A stretch of DNA of 64,000 bases from Azorinus chamasolen (GCA_963576725.1 OY755240.1:95948316-96012315); one strand, 5' to 3'. Shown: positions 19,893 through 30,600, numbered from the stretch's first letter. Program-made: numbers and translations. Notes: generated from the sequence alone by a model not told the origin.

Positions 19893-20691
19893 TCGAGGGT
19901 TCAACGCAATAAGGGCGTAACTACATTTTTGAAAATTTTACAGGAGAGCCAAAAAACCAAACTGTTTTATTCTGTTTTGAAAAACATACAAATGTTCCTT
20001 TGTGAAAGCTTTAAAATTAGACATGTTACAGGAAATATGCAACACTGTAAATAAAATCTAAGAAAGAAACAGTATATATTAAAATATTGGACTTACGCCT
20101 TTATTGCACTCTTTTGCAAGTGATTCTGGAGAAATGTTATATGCAAGATGGGCGTAAGTGCACTTACGCCTCTATTGCAGGAAGATTTCTATTGAATTTG
20201 GTGGAGTTTTGCAATGCAACATGGTAGTAAGTACATTAAAGTTAAATGTTTTTGGACTTTAATATGTAACCTTCAATGAAACTTTTAAGATCAGGACTGA
20301 TAAACCAAAATATTGCAACATTATATAAAAACATCTGACCTGCGCACTTATTGCAAGATTTGTTTCATGTTATTCTGGATTTTTTTTACATGATGGGCAT
20401 AAATATTCCTCAAGCTCTTCTACAGTAAGATATCTGATAAGAAGTTTGAGCATTGTGCCATTTGTTATTCAAAATAGTATTATGTACATGTATATCAAAG
20501 CACTAGATAATTATTTTTTTTATTTTGTCCGCATAATTTATTTAGATAATAAAATGCAGCACTCAATATTCCATCATTGCTTTAACAACAATTTGTTCAA
20601 TCTCATCACAAATTATCTGTTAAATTTTCATAATTAAACTTAATCTATACATTAAATTACTGGTCACTGTAACACAATATAAGTTACATCT

Positions 20692-20958
20692 CTATATTGG
20701 AACAGTGTAATCTGAAACAATTTCACAAAAAATGCTGTCACTTAATGCCTCTTTTGCTTCATTTATTTCATAATGCACATAATAATTATTATTTTTGACA
20801 AAATCAGAAAGTAAAGCAATAACTGCTGAATTCAAACAGATATAAAAACTACAACTATCACTAAAGGTGATGGAATACTGCCTTGATCTCAAATCAAAAG
20901 ATTGTGCCACGGACATACAGACCAACCATGGGCCACATATGTATGGAAACTTAATTCA
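20692..20958 (-). pseudogene. Transposon-encoded protein segment
   Basis: On the minus strand about 89 codons are open, containing FPYICGPWLVCMSVAQSFDL, then RSRQYSITFSDSCSFYIC and a stretch ending SDYTVPI with a stop. Codon-like composition and position inside the 4.1-kb element suggest an exon of its transposase or an accessory protein. I do not recognise a domain. Confidence 0.5.
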
Positions 20959-21059
20959 CCTGGAAGTTTTAGGCTTCCAACTTCAAACTGAACATCAGAA
21001 GATAATTTCAAAGATACAGCTAATTATAAGAATCTAATGACAAATAATACACAAACAAA

Positions 21060-21185
21060 GGTCACCAATATTCTTATGGCAGGTCATTATGAGTATCAAA
21101 GCCATTACAAACTACCATTCCACATTCATTATGGCTATACGGGTCAAAGAAGTAAAGTTTGGTGGAATTCTCCAGAATTTGCACA
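21060..21185 (-). pseudogene. Transposon-encoded exon-like segment
   Basis: After a possible AG acceptor near 21198, the minus strand is open and reads VTLVQILENSTKLYFFDPYS then HNECGMVVCNGFDTHNDLP and a stop. A phenylalanine/aspartate/histidine-containing 'FFDPYSHNECG' is reminiscent of the C-terminal part of protease-like domains carried by some transposons, but this is a resemblance only. Confidence 0.4.
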
Positions 21186-21339
21186 AGAGTAACCTGCATT
21201 TGAGCTCAGCCAGCATATTCTTGCACTTGATTTTCTCCAACTGAGCATCCTCCATCATAAACACATGACCAGTTTTGCAAGTAGGTGACAATGTGCCATG
21301 TAAATAAGTTCTGAAACTAGGAGATCCTTCTAAAGCAAA

Positions 21340-22135
21340 ATGAGAAAATTTCTGACTCAGTCTTATTGAGTCTGTTCATGAGCAGTTATGAAAAGTGCAA
21401 CACTATTTACGCCCCTTAAGCACTTACTTAAGCGGTATTCATTTTTCAAAACTAACATCAAAACTAATGATCCTGAAGGAACAGTAAATATAACAACACT
21501 GAGAATGAAGTACAGGATGACTTTTTACAGCCGCCACACATGCACTTAACATAATATTATGTTCTGAAAGTAGGAGATCATTCGAAAGCAAAATCAGCAA
21601 TGCAAAAAGAGAAAATTGCAGACTCTGTTTTATTGAGTCTGTTCAATATGAGCAGTTATGAAAATTGCAACACTACTCATGCCCCATGGCCCCAGTTTAA
21701 GTGATATTCAATTTTTGAAACTAATATCGTCAAAACTGATGATCCCAAAGGACCAGAAAATATAACAACACTGAGGATGAAGTATGAGGCGAATTTTTAA
21801 TGGCCGCCACACAAGCACTTAACACCTGCTGTTGTGAAGTACATAAGTTCTAAAAGTAAGAGATCCTTCAAAAGCAAAATCAGCAATGTGAAAAGTGAAA
21901 ATTGCAGACTCGGTTTTATTGAGTCTGTTCATGAGCAGTTATGAAAAGTGCAACACTACTCATGCCCCCTTAAGCACTGGCTTAAGTGGTATTCAATTTT
22001 TAAAACTAATCACAGAAACTAATGATCCCGAAAGACTTGAAGAAATAACAACACTGAGAATGAAGTATGGGTGACTTTTTACAGTCGTCACACAAGCACT
22101 TAACACCTGCTGTTGTAATGTACATAAGGTCTGGA
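21340..22135 (+). repeat. Three tandem copies of a ~270-bp unit
   Basis: Units start near 21310, 21550 and 21845. Each has AGCAAAATGAGAAAAT/AGCAAAATCAGCAATG, TATTGAGTCTGTTCATGAGC, AAGTGCAACACTA, CTTAAGCGGTATTCA and GCCGCCACACA(A/T)GCACTTAACA. The third is interrupted near its end by the GC-rich element. A two-unit array of the same family, opposite strand, lies in an intron of the apextrin-like gene (49645-50145). Confidence 0.75.
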
Positions 22136-22155
22136 TTCAGACGTTTTTCTAAAAC

Positions 22156-22999
22156 CCCGTTCCCACTGTCACAGTGTTGGTCCTGGTACCCCACGGTAAT
22201 TCCCAGCGCAGAAATAGCCGGCGTTCCGGATGATACGGGACCTTATTTCTTAACAAATTAATGTACATTCCAATATTCCCGTCGTTGCCTCGGTGGACCC
22301 CCGATTTAGAAGCAGGATCTTCCAGTTTGACCCCAGACTATCCTGGATAGTTTCCGGTTTGGCACGGTGTATTTACGGTGTAGGGCCGGCGTTTTCCCGG
22401 TTGAACACGATACAATTCGGTGTGACCCTGGTCGTCGTCGGTAGTGCCGCGATGGCCGCCAGTATCACCCCGTCATATCCTGGGTGTGCGCCGTGACAAG
22501 TGGGCGTTACCCGGGTATAAACGTGGGTTGACCAGCAGACAAACCGGCTCATACCTTGCCAGTCCCCAACTCCACCGGTACGAAACGAGACTATACCGTC
22601 GTACCGCAGCTATACCGGCCCAATGCCGGGGGTTCACCAAAAGTCGTGGATGAGGTGCTCGCCTACATCCCGGATTACTAAGGACTATCACGGTAAAGCC
22701 AGAGACCCGGACCTGCACCGGAATATACCGGGGTTGTCCTGGAATTGCCAGGATTAAGCCGGTTTTGGATGTCTTTCCTGGTGACTCTTGGCGACTCCCG
22801 GTTGTTTTAAACATTTTAAAACATCCAGTGCTGTCTGCCGGATTAAGCCGGATCAATAGGGTTCATCAGGGATCTTCCCGGATGTTAACAGTGCCGCCAG
22901 AACTGTACTCCCGGTTTGACACGGTTTCCTCCGGACCACACATCCGGGACGTACTGGGGGGGGGGGGGGGGGGGGGCAATCCAGGACAGTGGGAACGGG
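22156..22999. mobile_element. GC-rich 844-bp element with 15-bp inverted ends
   Basis: CCCGTTCCCACTGTC (22156-22170) is matched by GACAGTGGGAACGGG (22985-22999). The interior is far richer in GC than its surroundings, with many CCGG, CCCGG and TACCGG motifs, and a run of about 19 G near 22957-22976. It sits inside the 4.1-kb transposon and breaks a minus-strand open frame. Several frames are open because of the composition, but none resembles a known protein. Probably a non-autonomous DNA transposon; target duplication not clear. Confidence 0.65.
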
Positions 23000-23160
23000 C
23001 TTAACATGGCAGGGTATATCCTCTATTGTCAGGTGAATATTGTCTAAGATTTGTCCCATGTTGTTGGTGCTGATATTTTCATGTACAGCACATGCAGAAT
23101 TGGCTAAGCACTGCTTCTGTCTTTCTTTCAAGGAAGAGTGTTCTTGATGTAAAACTGATT
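23000..23160 (-). pseudogene. Transposon-encoded protein segment, cut by GC-rich element
   Basis: Minus strand reads LKERQKQCLANSACAVHENI then STNNMGQILDNIHLTIEDIP and CHVK before running into the GC-rich insertion. It looks like genuine coding sequence of the 4.1-kb element, interrupted after insertion. Confidence 0.5.
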
Positions 23161-24029
23161 TGAAGCTACATCATGATGGCACCTTTCACAAAAAAACTTA
23201 CAATGAAATTTCAAAAGACATTAAGATTTTTTTTCAAACTAATATTGTTCACATTATTTTTGGTGAACCTTTTCACTTCAACACCAGAATGGAAACCACA
23301 ATTAAACATGATGAAATTAGTTAAGATTAATGATTTTATAAAATAAGTTTCAGTCAAAATAAGAAATTAGACATCCATTATATTTATTATCTTATTATTG
23401 GATCAAGCTAGGTTTCTGTTTTGTTTATTTTTGGTTTACATCCACCTAAGTCATGAAATTTTTGGTAAAAACTAGTCATTCAGTATGTATTTGTATAAAA
23501 TTATATATATATATATTATAATTTTTTACTGTATTAAAAGTTTGAATTTAAGCTTCTTTAATAAGGTACTAAAAAAATCAAAAAGAAAAAAACCAACATA
23601 CCTGTACCTTTGAGTCTTCTTCAAATCTTCTTTGAAAGTTTGAAGGACTTACAATGTGACAGTGTTATGCTGTCTTAAGTTCATAAATTGTGTCAATATT
23701 ATAAATATTATAAATTATAATAATGTCATCAGGATGACCTCACAGAACATTTATTTGTTTACTTATGCCTGTATTGCATGAAAAATAATAAGGCTACCAG
23801 ACACTGTTTAGCCTGCAATATGGTAGTAAGTCGACTTACTACCATATTGCATGTAAATTTTTTAGCTATCTGAGTTAAGCCCTTATTGCAATATCACAAA
23901 AATGATGTAAATGTCGAAAACATTTTGTTCCCATTTTCACAGTTTATGCCTAACAGAAAAAGAAAGTGAAAAATAAAAACAAAACATTTTTGACAAAATA
24001 TGTACGCCCCTATTGCGTTGAACCCTCGA

Positions 24030-24835
24030 TACATTAGTACAGGGGTTACTTGCTAATAAGCATTCATTAGTAATCCTGTACTTGTTTATAAGCATACATT
24101 AGTACAGGGTTACTTGCTAATAAGCATACATTAGTAATCCTGTACTTGTTTATAAGCATACATTATTACAGGGTTACTTGCTAAGAAACACACATTATTA
24201 CAAGGTTACTTGTTAATAACCATACATTAGTACAGTGTTACTTGTTAATAACCATACATTAGTACAGTGTTACTTGTTAATAACCATACATTAGTAAAAA
24301 AAAAAAAAAAAAAAAAGTACCTAGTTATAGTCTACTTTCAGTCCGAATGACCGTTCAGCCGACTGTACATTTACTCCCCTGATCATTGAGTCATTGGCCT
24401 ACAATATTGAGCACTGCTAACATATGGCGCAATCATGCAGCCGCAGTACCGGCGAGTGACCCTTACAGGTACCCATTTTAACCCCTGGGTGGAGAGTATA
24501 TGCGGGTGGGAGACACGGAAAAGCGTCTCTGAAATTTTCGGGTGGGACCGGGATTTGAACCCCGGACCTCCGGACTGGCAGTCAAGCGCGTTACCACTAG
24601 ACCACCGCCACCTATTAGTACAGTGTTACTTGTTAATAACCATACATTAGTACAGTGTTACTTGTTAATAACCATACATTAGTACAGTGTTACTTGTTAA
24701 TAACCATACATTAGTACAGTGTTACTTGTTAATAACCATACATTAGTACAGTGTTACTTGTTAATAACCATACATTAGTACAGTGTTACTTGTTAATAAC
24801 CATACATTAGTACTTTTCGTTCATTCTGGACCCAC
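24030..24835 (+). repeat. 31-bp satellite (CATTAGTACAG family)
   Basis: Units CATACATTAGTACAGTGTTA + CTTGTTAATAAC, with an older variant (TACAGGGTTACTTGCTAATA) at the left end and very homogeneous units from 24215 onward. The homogeneous part is split by a SINE at 24297-24613. Confidence 0.9.
24297..24613 (-). mobile_element. tRNA-derived SINE inserted in satellite
   Basis: Minus strand: GGTGGCGGTGGTCTAGTGGT (A box), GGGGTTCAAATCCCGGTCCC (B box), then AATTTTCAGAGACGCTTTTCC-like body, GTGTCTCCCACCCGC, and a 3' A tail seen as the T/A-run side at 24297-24316. Flanked by ATTAGTA duplications at 24290-24296 and 24614-24620 that restore the satellite. The tRNA head most resembles a GTC/Asp-type tRNA, but it is part of the SINE, not a functional tRNA gene. 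Confidence 0.9.
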
Positions 24836-24840
24836 TTTCA

Positions 24841-25052
24841 TTAACCCTTACAATACTGAATTTTCAAATGGACTATTCCAAACTTCATACAGGTCAAGGT
24901 TATAGTGAATTATGTATGGGAGTTTTCTAAAGAAAAGTGTAACCTGTCAAACAGTGCAAACCCTGATGAGAGGGCTCATCTAGGAGTCCTCTCATCTGGG
25001 TCTACACTGTTAGCAAAGGACATTAGCGTCTCATGTCCCACACAGCAAGGGT
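24841..25052 (+). mobile_element. TTAA-5 MITE
   Basis: TTAACCCTTACAATACTGAA, CAAATGGACTATTCCAAACT, GTGTAACCTGTCAAACAGTG, stem GATGAGAGGGCTCATCTAGG + AGTCCTCTCATC, GGTCTACACTGTTAGCAAAG and CCCACACAGCAAGGGT. The terminal TTAA on the right is mutated. Confidence 0.75.
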
Positions 25053-25065
25053 GAAAAGCTGCCTG

Positions 25066-25250
25066 TGAAATAGGACAACCCACTGTGAAATAGGACAACC
25101 CACTGTGAAATAGGACAACCCACTGTGAAATAGGACAACCCACTGTGCAATAGGACAACCCACTGTGAAATAGGACAACCCACTGTGAAATAGGACAACC
25201 CACTGTGAAATAGGACAACCCACTGTGAAATAGGACAACCCACTGTGACA
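25066..25250 (+). repeat. 20-bp tandem repeat, nine units
   Basis: GTGAAATAGGACAACCCACT repeated nine times with one base change (GTGCAATAGG near 25146). No spacers, so it is not a CRISPR array. Open frames of 74-98 codons on the minus strand come from the regular period. Confidence 0.95.
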
Positions 25251-25454
25251 GGCATCTATTATTGACATACATGTACTCTTATCTACGTTGGTGGTACAAG
25301 GTCTGTGATAATAACATAAATAGTTTGCATCCAGATAACATGTAACGATACACTCTATCTTATACTTTGATCATTTTAAAAGAAATAGATCAAAAAACAG
25401 TTTGAAAAGGTTCACCACAACTTTTGTAGAATACTAAACTAGAGATGAATTGAC

Positions 25455-25668
25455 ACACCTGCAAACAGTGTAGACCCAAACCAAATGGCTATTGCAGGAG
25501 CCGTCTTATCAGAGTCTGTTCTCTCTACTTACAGAATTATATATAGATCTGATTCTCCAGCTGTTGCCATGGTAACAACTCACTTGTCCATGCTGCCATT
25601 ATACTAAGCTTATTAATATTCATATATTCATTATTTCTGAGATGAATATTCATGAGGGAAAGGGTTAA
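25455..25668 (-). mobile_element. TTAA-4 MITE
   Basis: ACCTGCAAACAGTGTAGACC, centre AATGGCTATTGCAGGAGCCG, ATATAGATCTGATTCTCCAG, AGATGAATATTCATGAGGGA and AAGGGTTAA. Confidence 0.65.
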
Positions 25669-25772
25669 CTCTTAAACTGCAGAGCGTTTTTGTCTCAAAT
25701 CTGTTACAATTTTCGTAGTTTAGTTTTCTTCTATTTTTTCAAAAAACATAATCACAGAATTAAGACTTTCCA

Positions 25773-25995
25773 TCATATAAACACATTTTCACGCATTTGC
25801 AAACAGAGTAGACCAAAATCCTATACGAGATATCTGTTCAGGGTCTGCTAAGTTTGCTTTTGACATCATATAGATCTGATTCCATAGTTTTGTCCAAGCA
25901 AAACATTTCCTTGAAAAGTTTACATTATAAAACTTCAGCTAATAAATATTGATGATGTCATAATTTCTTACATAAATATTGAACAAGGAAACTAA
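25773..25995 (-). mobile_element. TTAA-4 MITE, diverged
   Basis: CATCATATAAACACATTTTC, GCAAACAGAGTAGACC, a destroyed palindrome (AAAATCCTATACGAGATATC), AGGGTCTGCTAAGTTTGC and ATATAGATCTGATTCCATAG. Confidence 0.6.
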
Positions 25996-26171
25996 AATCC
26001 TGAAGAGACAAAGAGTTTTTGGATGTCTAATCAGGATGTCTAATCAGGATGTCTAATCAGGATCTAAACTGTTTGCCCAAGTAGTAACAGATTCACCATT
26101 GGTGACAAGAGAATGAATGAATGAATGCTGACAAGAGTGCTAAGATTTTAAGTGGTGAATAGTCTATTAGT

Positions 26172-26352
26172 TTAACCCTTAGTCTTACAATGCTTTATTT
26201 TCAAACGGACTATTCCATAATTCAAACAAGTCAAACTTACGGTGAATATTTACAGATTTTTCTAAAGAAAAGTGTAACATGACAAACAGTGCAGACCCTG
26301 GGTCTACACTGTTTGCAAAGGACATTAGTGATTTGTTTCCCGCACTGTAAGG
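26172..26352 (+). mobile_element. TTAA-5 MITE, palindrome deleted
   Basis: TTAACCCTTAGTCTTACAAT, CAAACGGACTATTCCATAAT, GACAAACAGTGCAGACCCTG joined straight to GGTCTACACTGTTTGC, then CCCGCACTGTAAGGGATAAC. Confidence 0.7.
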
Positions 26353-26842
26353 GATAACAATACTGTCTATTAAGTATGAAAGGAATGAAATGGAATGACA
26401 AATAGTACTTACTCAGATCAAGGAATTCCTTAAGAAACCCTCTGATCTTCATCTAAACTGTCTGCCAATGCAAATTTACTCCTTCTGTGCATGAAACATT
26501 GCAGTTTGTTCCGCGCACAGAAGAACCTCTGAGGTCTTCCTCATCTGTAATTAGCTTGGCGTCGTGATATGACTGAAATACTGTTAAAGCAACGTAAAAC
26601 CTGATAAAAACCACCCCAAATCAACCTAATTTACTCATTTCATGCATTTGAAGGGTTAATGACACACCTGACAATCATCCAGCTTAGAATTGTCTCCCTG
26701 ACAATAAGAAAATCAATTAGATCAGCTTGATTAGATACTAACGCAGGATTGCAATGAAGATAATATCTGAATCGTTTAGTAAGCAAAACAGATGTAGTCT
26801 GCAAATAACCTTATCTGCTTCAGTACTCAAAGTGTGTTTTAC

Positions 26843-27097
26843 TTAACTCATTCATTCATATAAATGCTTTTTCACACATTTGCAAACAGAGTAGATCCAG
26901 ATCAGATGGCTGCTTTAGGAGCCATCTGATCTGGGTCTGCTTTGTTTATGCTATTGGAGTTCTAACGATATGTGTCTTTACTTTCTAAAATGGCTACAAT
27001 GTTCCACGTACCTTCAATATTTCATTATTACAATTTTGTTCATGAATATTGATAGAGTATTGAAATTAGGAATGAACATAGAACAGGGAAGGGTTGA
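26843..27097 (-). mobile_element. TTAA-1 MITE
   Basis: TTAACTCATTCATTCATATA, stem CAGATCAGATGGCTGCTTTA + GGAGCCATCTGATC, CTAAAATGGCTACAATGTTC, ending ACAGGGAAGGGTTGAA. Opposite orientation to 11235-11484. Confidence 0.75.
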
Positions 27098-27203
27098 ATA
27101 AGACTCAAGTTCCAAGACAATTTCCCTTGTGTTTTATTTTTAAAAAGAAATATTACTTAAAGATTCTGATAATATTTTCACAAATTTTGCTAACAAAAAT
27201 GAC

Positions 27204-27405
27204 CATTCCCTCTGTAAAAGTCACTTTTTGAAACCATTGTGATAAATAGAGCATTTGCTCCTAAGGAGCAAATGCTCTATTTATCACAATGGTTTCAAGA
27301 CTACACAAATCTAAACTTTACCTTTTCTCTAGTAAATGCTCCTTTTCAGTAGATATTTTCAAAGAGGTTGGGTCTAAAAATAGCCTATGAGGGAATGGGT
27401 TATGC
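27204..27405 (-). mobile_element. TTAA-2 MITE
   Basis: CATTCCCTCTGTAAAAGTCA, stem GATAAATAGAGCATTTGCTC + CTAAGGAGCAAATGCTC, ending GAGGGAATGGGTTA. The left TTAA is eroded. Confidence 0.7.
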
Positions 27406-27439
27406 TAAGTCAGAGATAAGGAAAGAGTTGTTTGTCCTA

Positions 27440-27607
27440 CAGAGTCAGAGTGCTCTGTTTACTTATGCCATAATATAGATCTGATTCTATAGTTTCTGCA
27501 ATGGCCAAAATGCCTCTGTTTATAATGCCATTATAAATAAGAATTCAATTCATAAATATTCATGATATCATTATTTCTTAGATGAATATTCATGAAGTAA
27601 AGGATTA
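27440..27607 (-). mobile_element. TTAA-4 MITE, right part
   Basis: GTGCTCTGTTTACTTATGCC, ATATAGATCTGATTCTATAG, GATGAATATTCATGAAGTAA and AGGATTAA. Left half and palindrome missing. Confidence 0.6.
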
Positions 27608-27732
27608 AATGCTTTTGCACATGGATATATGCATTAGTTGATGAATATAAAGTTGCTAATGTTCATTTTATGTTAATAATATTAGTCATTTTTAAGTTTT
27701 AAATGTGAATTCTTCTTCTGATGATGAGAAGT

Positions 27733-28102
27733 CTTGTTAACCTTTGACTCGCTTAGCAAGATTCTGTTAACCTTTGACCCGCTTAGCCAGATTCTGTTAA
27801 CCTTTGACCTGCTTAACAAGATTCTGTTAACCTTTGACCTGCTTAGCAAGATTCTGTTAACTGTTGACCCACTTAGCAAGATTCTGTTAACCTTTGACTC
27901 GCTTAGCAAGATTCTGTTAACCTTTGACTCGCTTAGCAAGATTCTGTTAACCTTTGACCTGCTTAACAAGATTTTGTTAACCTTTGACCCGCTTAGCCAG
28001 ATTCTGTTAACCTTTGACCCGCTAAGCCAGATTCTGTTAACCTTTGACTTGCTTAGCCAGATTCTGTGAACCTTTGACTTGCTTAGCCAGATTCTGTTAA
28101 CC
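27733..28102 (+). repeat. 30-bp tandem repeat, about twelve units
   Basis: TTAACCTTTGACCCGCTTAG + CAAGATTCTG, with AGC(A/C)A and GAC(C/T)(C/T) variants. Period 30 keeps two strands open (144 and 111 codons), an artefact. The unit contains TTAACC, the preferred target of the neighbouring MITE. Confidence 0.95.
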
Positions 28103-28352
28103 TTTTGCCTGTTCATTATTCATGTAAGAAATTATGACATCATGAATATTTATAAGCTGAATTTTCATACTGTAATTTTACTTTTCAATGAACTTTTTGG
28201 CTCTGACAATGTCTTTAAAATCTTATCTGTATCACATCCATAAGCAAACAGAGCAGATCCTGATCAGACGGCTCCTATAAGAGCCGTCTGATCTGGGTCT
28301 ACTCTGTTTGCAAATGCATGAAAATGCATATAATTATGAAGGAAAGGGTTAA
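28097..28352 (+). mobile_element. TTAA-4 MITE at satellite edge
   Basis: TTAACCTTTTGCCTGTTCAT to GGAAAGGGTTAA. Stem GATCAGACGGCTCCTATAAG + AGCCGTCTGATC. Its left TTAA coincides with the TTAA of the last 30-bp satellite unit. Confidence 0.8.
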
Positions 28353-28384
28353 TTATTTGAACACCGAATAACTGTTGCTGTCTA

Positions 28385-28915
28385 AAGGATAGGTGTGAAA
28401 GTTATAGTATGAAGACACATTGTCAATGTAAGGATAGGCGTGAAAGTTATAGTATGAAGACACATTGTCAATGTAAGGATAGGCGTGAAAGTTAGTATGA
28501 AGACACATATGGTCAATGTAAGGATAGGCGTGAAGGTTAGCATGAAGACACATTGTCAATGTAAGGATAGGTGTGAAAGTTAGTATGAAGACACATTGTC
28601 AATGTAAGGATAGGTGTGAAAGTTAGTATGAAGACACATTGTCAATGTAAGGATAGACATGAAAGTTGGTATGAAGACACATTGTCAATGTAAGGATAGG
28701 CGTGAAGGTTAGCATGAGGACACATTGTCAATGTAAGGATAGGTGTGAAAGTTAGTATGAAGACACATTGTCAATGTAAGGATAGGCATGAAAGTTGGTA
28801 TGAAGACACATTGTCAATGTAAGGATAGGCATGAAAGTTAGTATGAAGACACATTGTCAATGTAAGGATAGACATGAAAGTTAGTATGAAGACACATTGT
28901 CAATGTAAGGATAGT
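28385..28915 (+). repeat. ~41-44-bp tandem repeat, about twelve units
   Basis: GACACATTGTCAATGTAAGG + ATAGGCGTGAAAGTTAGTATGAA, with TAGTATAGT and GCATGA variants. Units in the middle form two-unit higher-order patterns. Confidence 0.9.
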
Positions 28916-28972
28916 ATTCCTGCCATAAAGAAAAGATAACAAACTGATTGAGGTAAAAATAGGATTGGATTG

Positions 28973-29146
28973 TACAGTAAAACCCCTCTAATGCGACCAC
29001 TTAATGAATAAAATAAACATGGGTGTCTTTATAAGCTGGTGGTTGCTTAATGCAGGACAAATTGCATTAAGCAACCGCCTGCATCTATCAGCCAGAATTA
29101 CATGTATACCTCTTTTAGGTGGTTACATTAGTGGGGTTTTACTGTA
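28973..29146. mobile_element. TA-2 MITE
   Basis: TACAGTAAAACCCCTCTAAT to AGTGGGGTTTTACTGTA. Internal TGGTGGTTGCTTAATGCAGG and GCATTAAGCAACCGCC. The central hairpin is lost (ACAAATT). Confidence 0.75.
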
Positions 29147-29529
29147 GTAAATTTTATAGTGACAGGTTTGTGAAAATATAATTGGAAAACATTAATTAGC
29201 AAAAGAAATAGTTGGATTACTTTGGTAAACAATAGACTAAATTTCACTCGGATGTTGACACATTTGTGTTAGGGGTTTCACAATATATCATAATCATCAC
29301 CTATGATATGTTATTCATACTCTTAATCGATCAGTATATGCAATCTGCATTGCAAAATCAAGTTAAAACTTTTAATTCCCCAACGTCACAGAAATGACTG
29401 CTCCTACCATGAGGGAAAATATTAGTAAGCCTATATAGTCGCCCGCTTATGCGGGGGCGACAATCATGTTTTTAATTTACCCTTGCACCATTTGATCACA
29501 GACGAAAGTGTGATGTCACACGCACTGCC

Positions 29530-29690
29530 CAGTGGGTCAATATTGTAGGGGGGGTGGAGAGGTGGTCTAGTGGTAACACGCTTGACTGTCAATCCGGAGG
29601 TCCGGGGTTCAAATCCCGTTCCGGTCGGAAAATTTCAGAGATGCTTTTCTGTGTCTCCCACCCACACGGAGTCTGAGAAAAACTGTCTGT
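29530..29690 (+). mobile_element. tRNA-derived SINE head, with truncated body before it
   Basis: GGTGGTCTAGTGGTAACACG (A box), GGGGTTCAAATCCCGTTCCG (B box), AATTTCAGAGATGCTTTTCT and GTGTCTCCCACCCACAC. Same head as 24297-24613 on the opposite strand. Immediately upstream, CAGTGGGTCAATATTGTAGG matches an internal block of that SINE, so an older fragment abuts the head. The body after 29670 diverges. Confidence 0.75.
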
Positions 29691-30200
29691 GAAGCTTGAA
29701 GTGCCTGAAAAGTAGTCAGTAGCCCATATTGACTTGTGACACGGCTTGTCACAATGAGTCCGAAAGTGCATAGCCCGATTGGAAAAGAGCTGTGTATGTG
29801 CGAAAAAGTGCAGAGTAGATTCCACCAGCATATGATGAAGCAGTCCATCCGAACATGGGTGCGAAAGCACTCGGAGAACCATGACTAGGATTGACAACTC
29901 GGAGAGGAAACCGTGGAGACGAAATCACGAGTAACCATATACAACGCTGAGTACGAGGAGGCAAGAAACGAGTACGATGCGTAGTGGTGAGCCAGCGGAG
30001 GTGACTGTGGACGATGGGCGAAACTCGGGCATAAAAATATTGTATGTGCATAGCATATCCCGATCAAACAGCCTTGCGATATACTATATAGATAAACAAA
30101 AAGCTTTGAGGCGTGACGTATTTACAATATTGAACCAGTCCTCAAGATAGAGGTGACAGGTGTTTACTTACATTTGAAGATAATATTTTTGACTCTTACA
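29691..30200. other. Unassigned, relatively GC-balanced stretch
   Basis: Sequence with fewer AT runs than its surroundings and several overlapping minus-strand open frames (up to 102 codons), none resembling a known protein. It may be the body of a larger transposon attached to the SINE-like head. Confidence 0.35.
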
Positions 30201-30208
30201 TATGTTCC

Positions 30209-30303
30209 AGCTCGAATGGCTCAGTCGGTTAGGCTGAAGGCAAGTAATCGTATTGTTTTACCAATGAGTCGCAGGTCATGCGTTCGAGTCCTGTCAGTGA
30301 CAT
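30209..30303 (+). other. tRNA-like sequence (degenerate, SINE-like)
   Basis: ATGGCTCAGTCGGTTAGGCT resembles a tRNA D arm / A box and CATGCGTTCGAGTCCTGTC a T arm / B box. The spacing is about 60 bases with no good anticodon stem, so I do not call a functional tRNA. Confidence 0.4.
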
Positions 30304-30600
30304 GTAATTTTATTTTTTCTATTCATTTGCACAAAATAAGCGTGATTTTGAAGTATTACACAGTTCGTTAGTTACATGACAGTGAAATGGATATCGTATG
30401 GAAGTATAGCGAGGATGCTAGAAAAATAATCGAAAATGTTATAATCGTATTGTTATGAAATGAAATAATTTGAATAAAATGATTGAAATGAAAATATAAA
30501 AATATATATATATAAGAAACACCACTAAACTGTTTGGAAACTCAAATATTTACAACAGAAAATAGCAGCAAAATATTGGTCAACAAAAAATATATGCATA

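Larger units (their letters stand above)
19893..24029 (-). mobile_element. 4.1-kb DNA transposon with 27-bp terminal inverted repeats
   Basis: Left end 19893-19919 (TCGAGGGTTCAACGCAATAA + GGGCGTA) and right end 24003-24029 (TACGCCCCTATTGCGTTGAA + CCCTCGA) are inverted repeats with one mismatch. TA flanks both ends, and both flanks are the same satellite, which marks the insertion. A motif like TTACGCC(C/T)(C/T)TATTGC recurs inside (20092, 20163, 20340, 23765, 23836), as expected of subterminal transposase-binding repeats. Coding traces lie on the minus strand (separate entries). The gene is broken and the element looks inactive. TA duplication suggests a Tc1/mariner-like mode, but the subterminal repeats resemble those of other superfamilies; I leave it unclassified. 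Confidence 0.8.

Noticed and set aside
22293..23004. Several overlapping open frames on both strands in the GC-rich block
   Set aside because: High GC and few stops explain them; Pro/Arg/Gly-rich translations without domains.
24976..25272. Possible CRISPR-like array or repetitive protein
   Set aside because: Units of 20 bp are contiguous with no spacers; eukaryotic context; open frames are artefacts of the period.
27682..28116. 144-codon minus and 111-codon plus open frames
   Set aside because: Produced by a 30-bp tandem repeat with no stops in two strands; highly repetitive, no domain.
29551..29635. Functional tRNA gene
   Set aside because: Good A and B boxes, but followed by the conserved SINE body and repeated elsewhere, so it is a SINE head.
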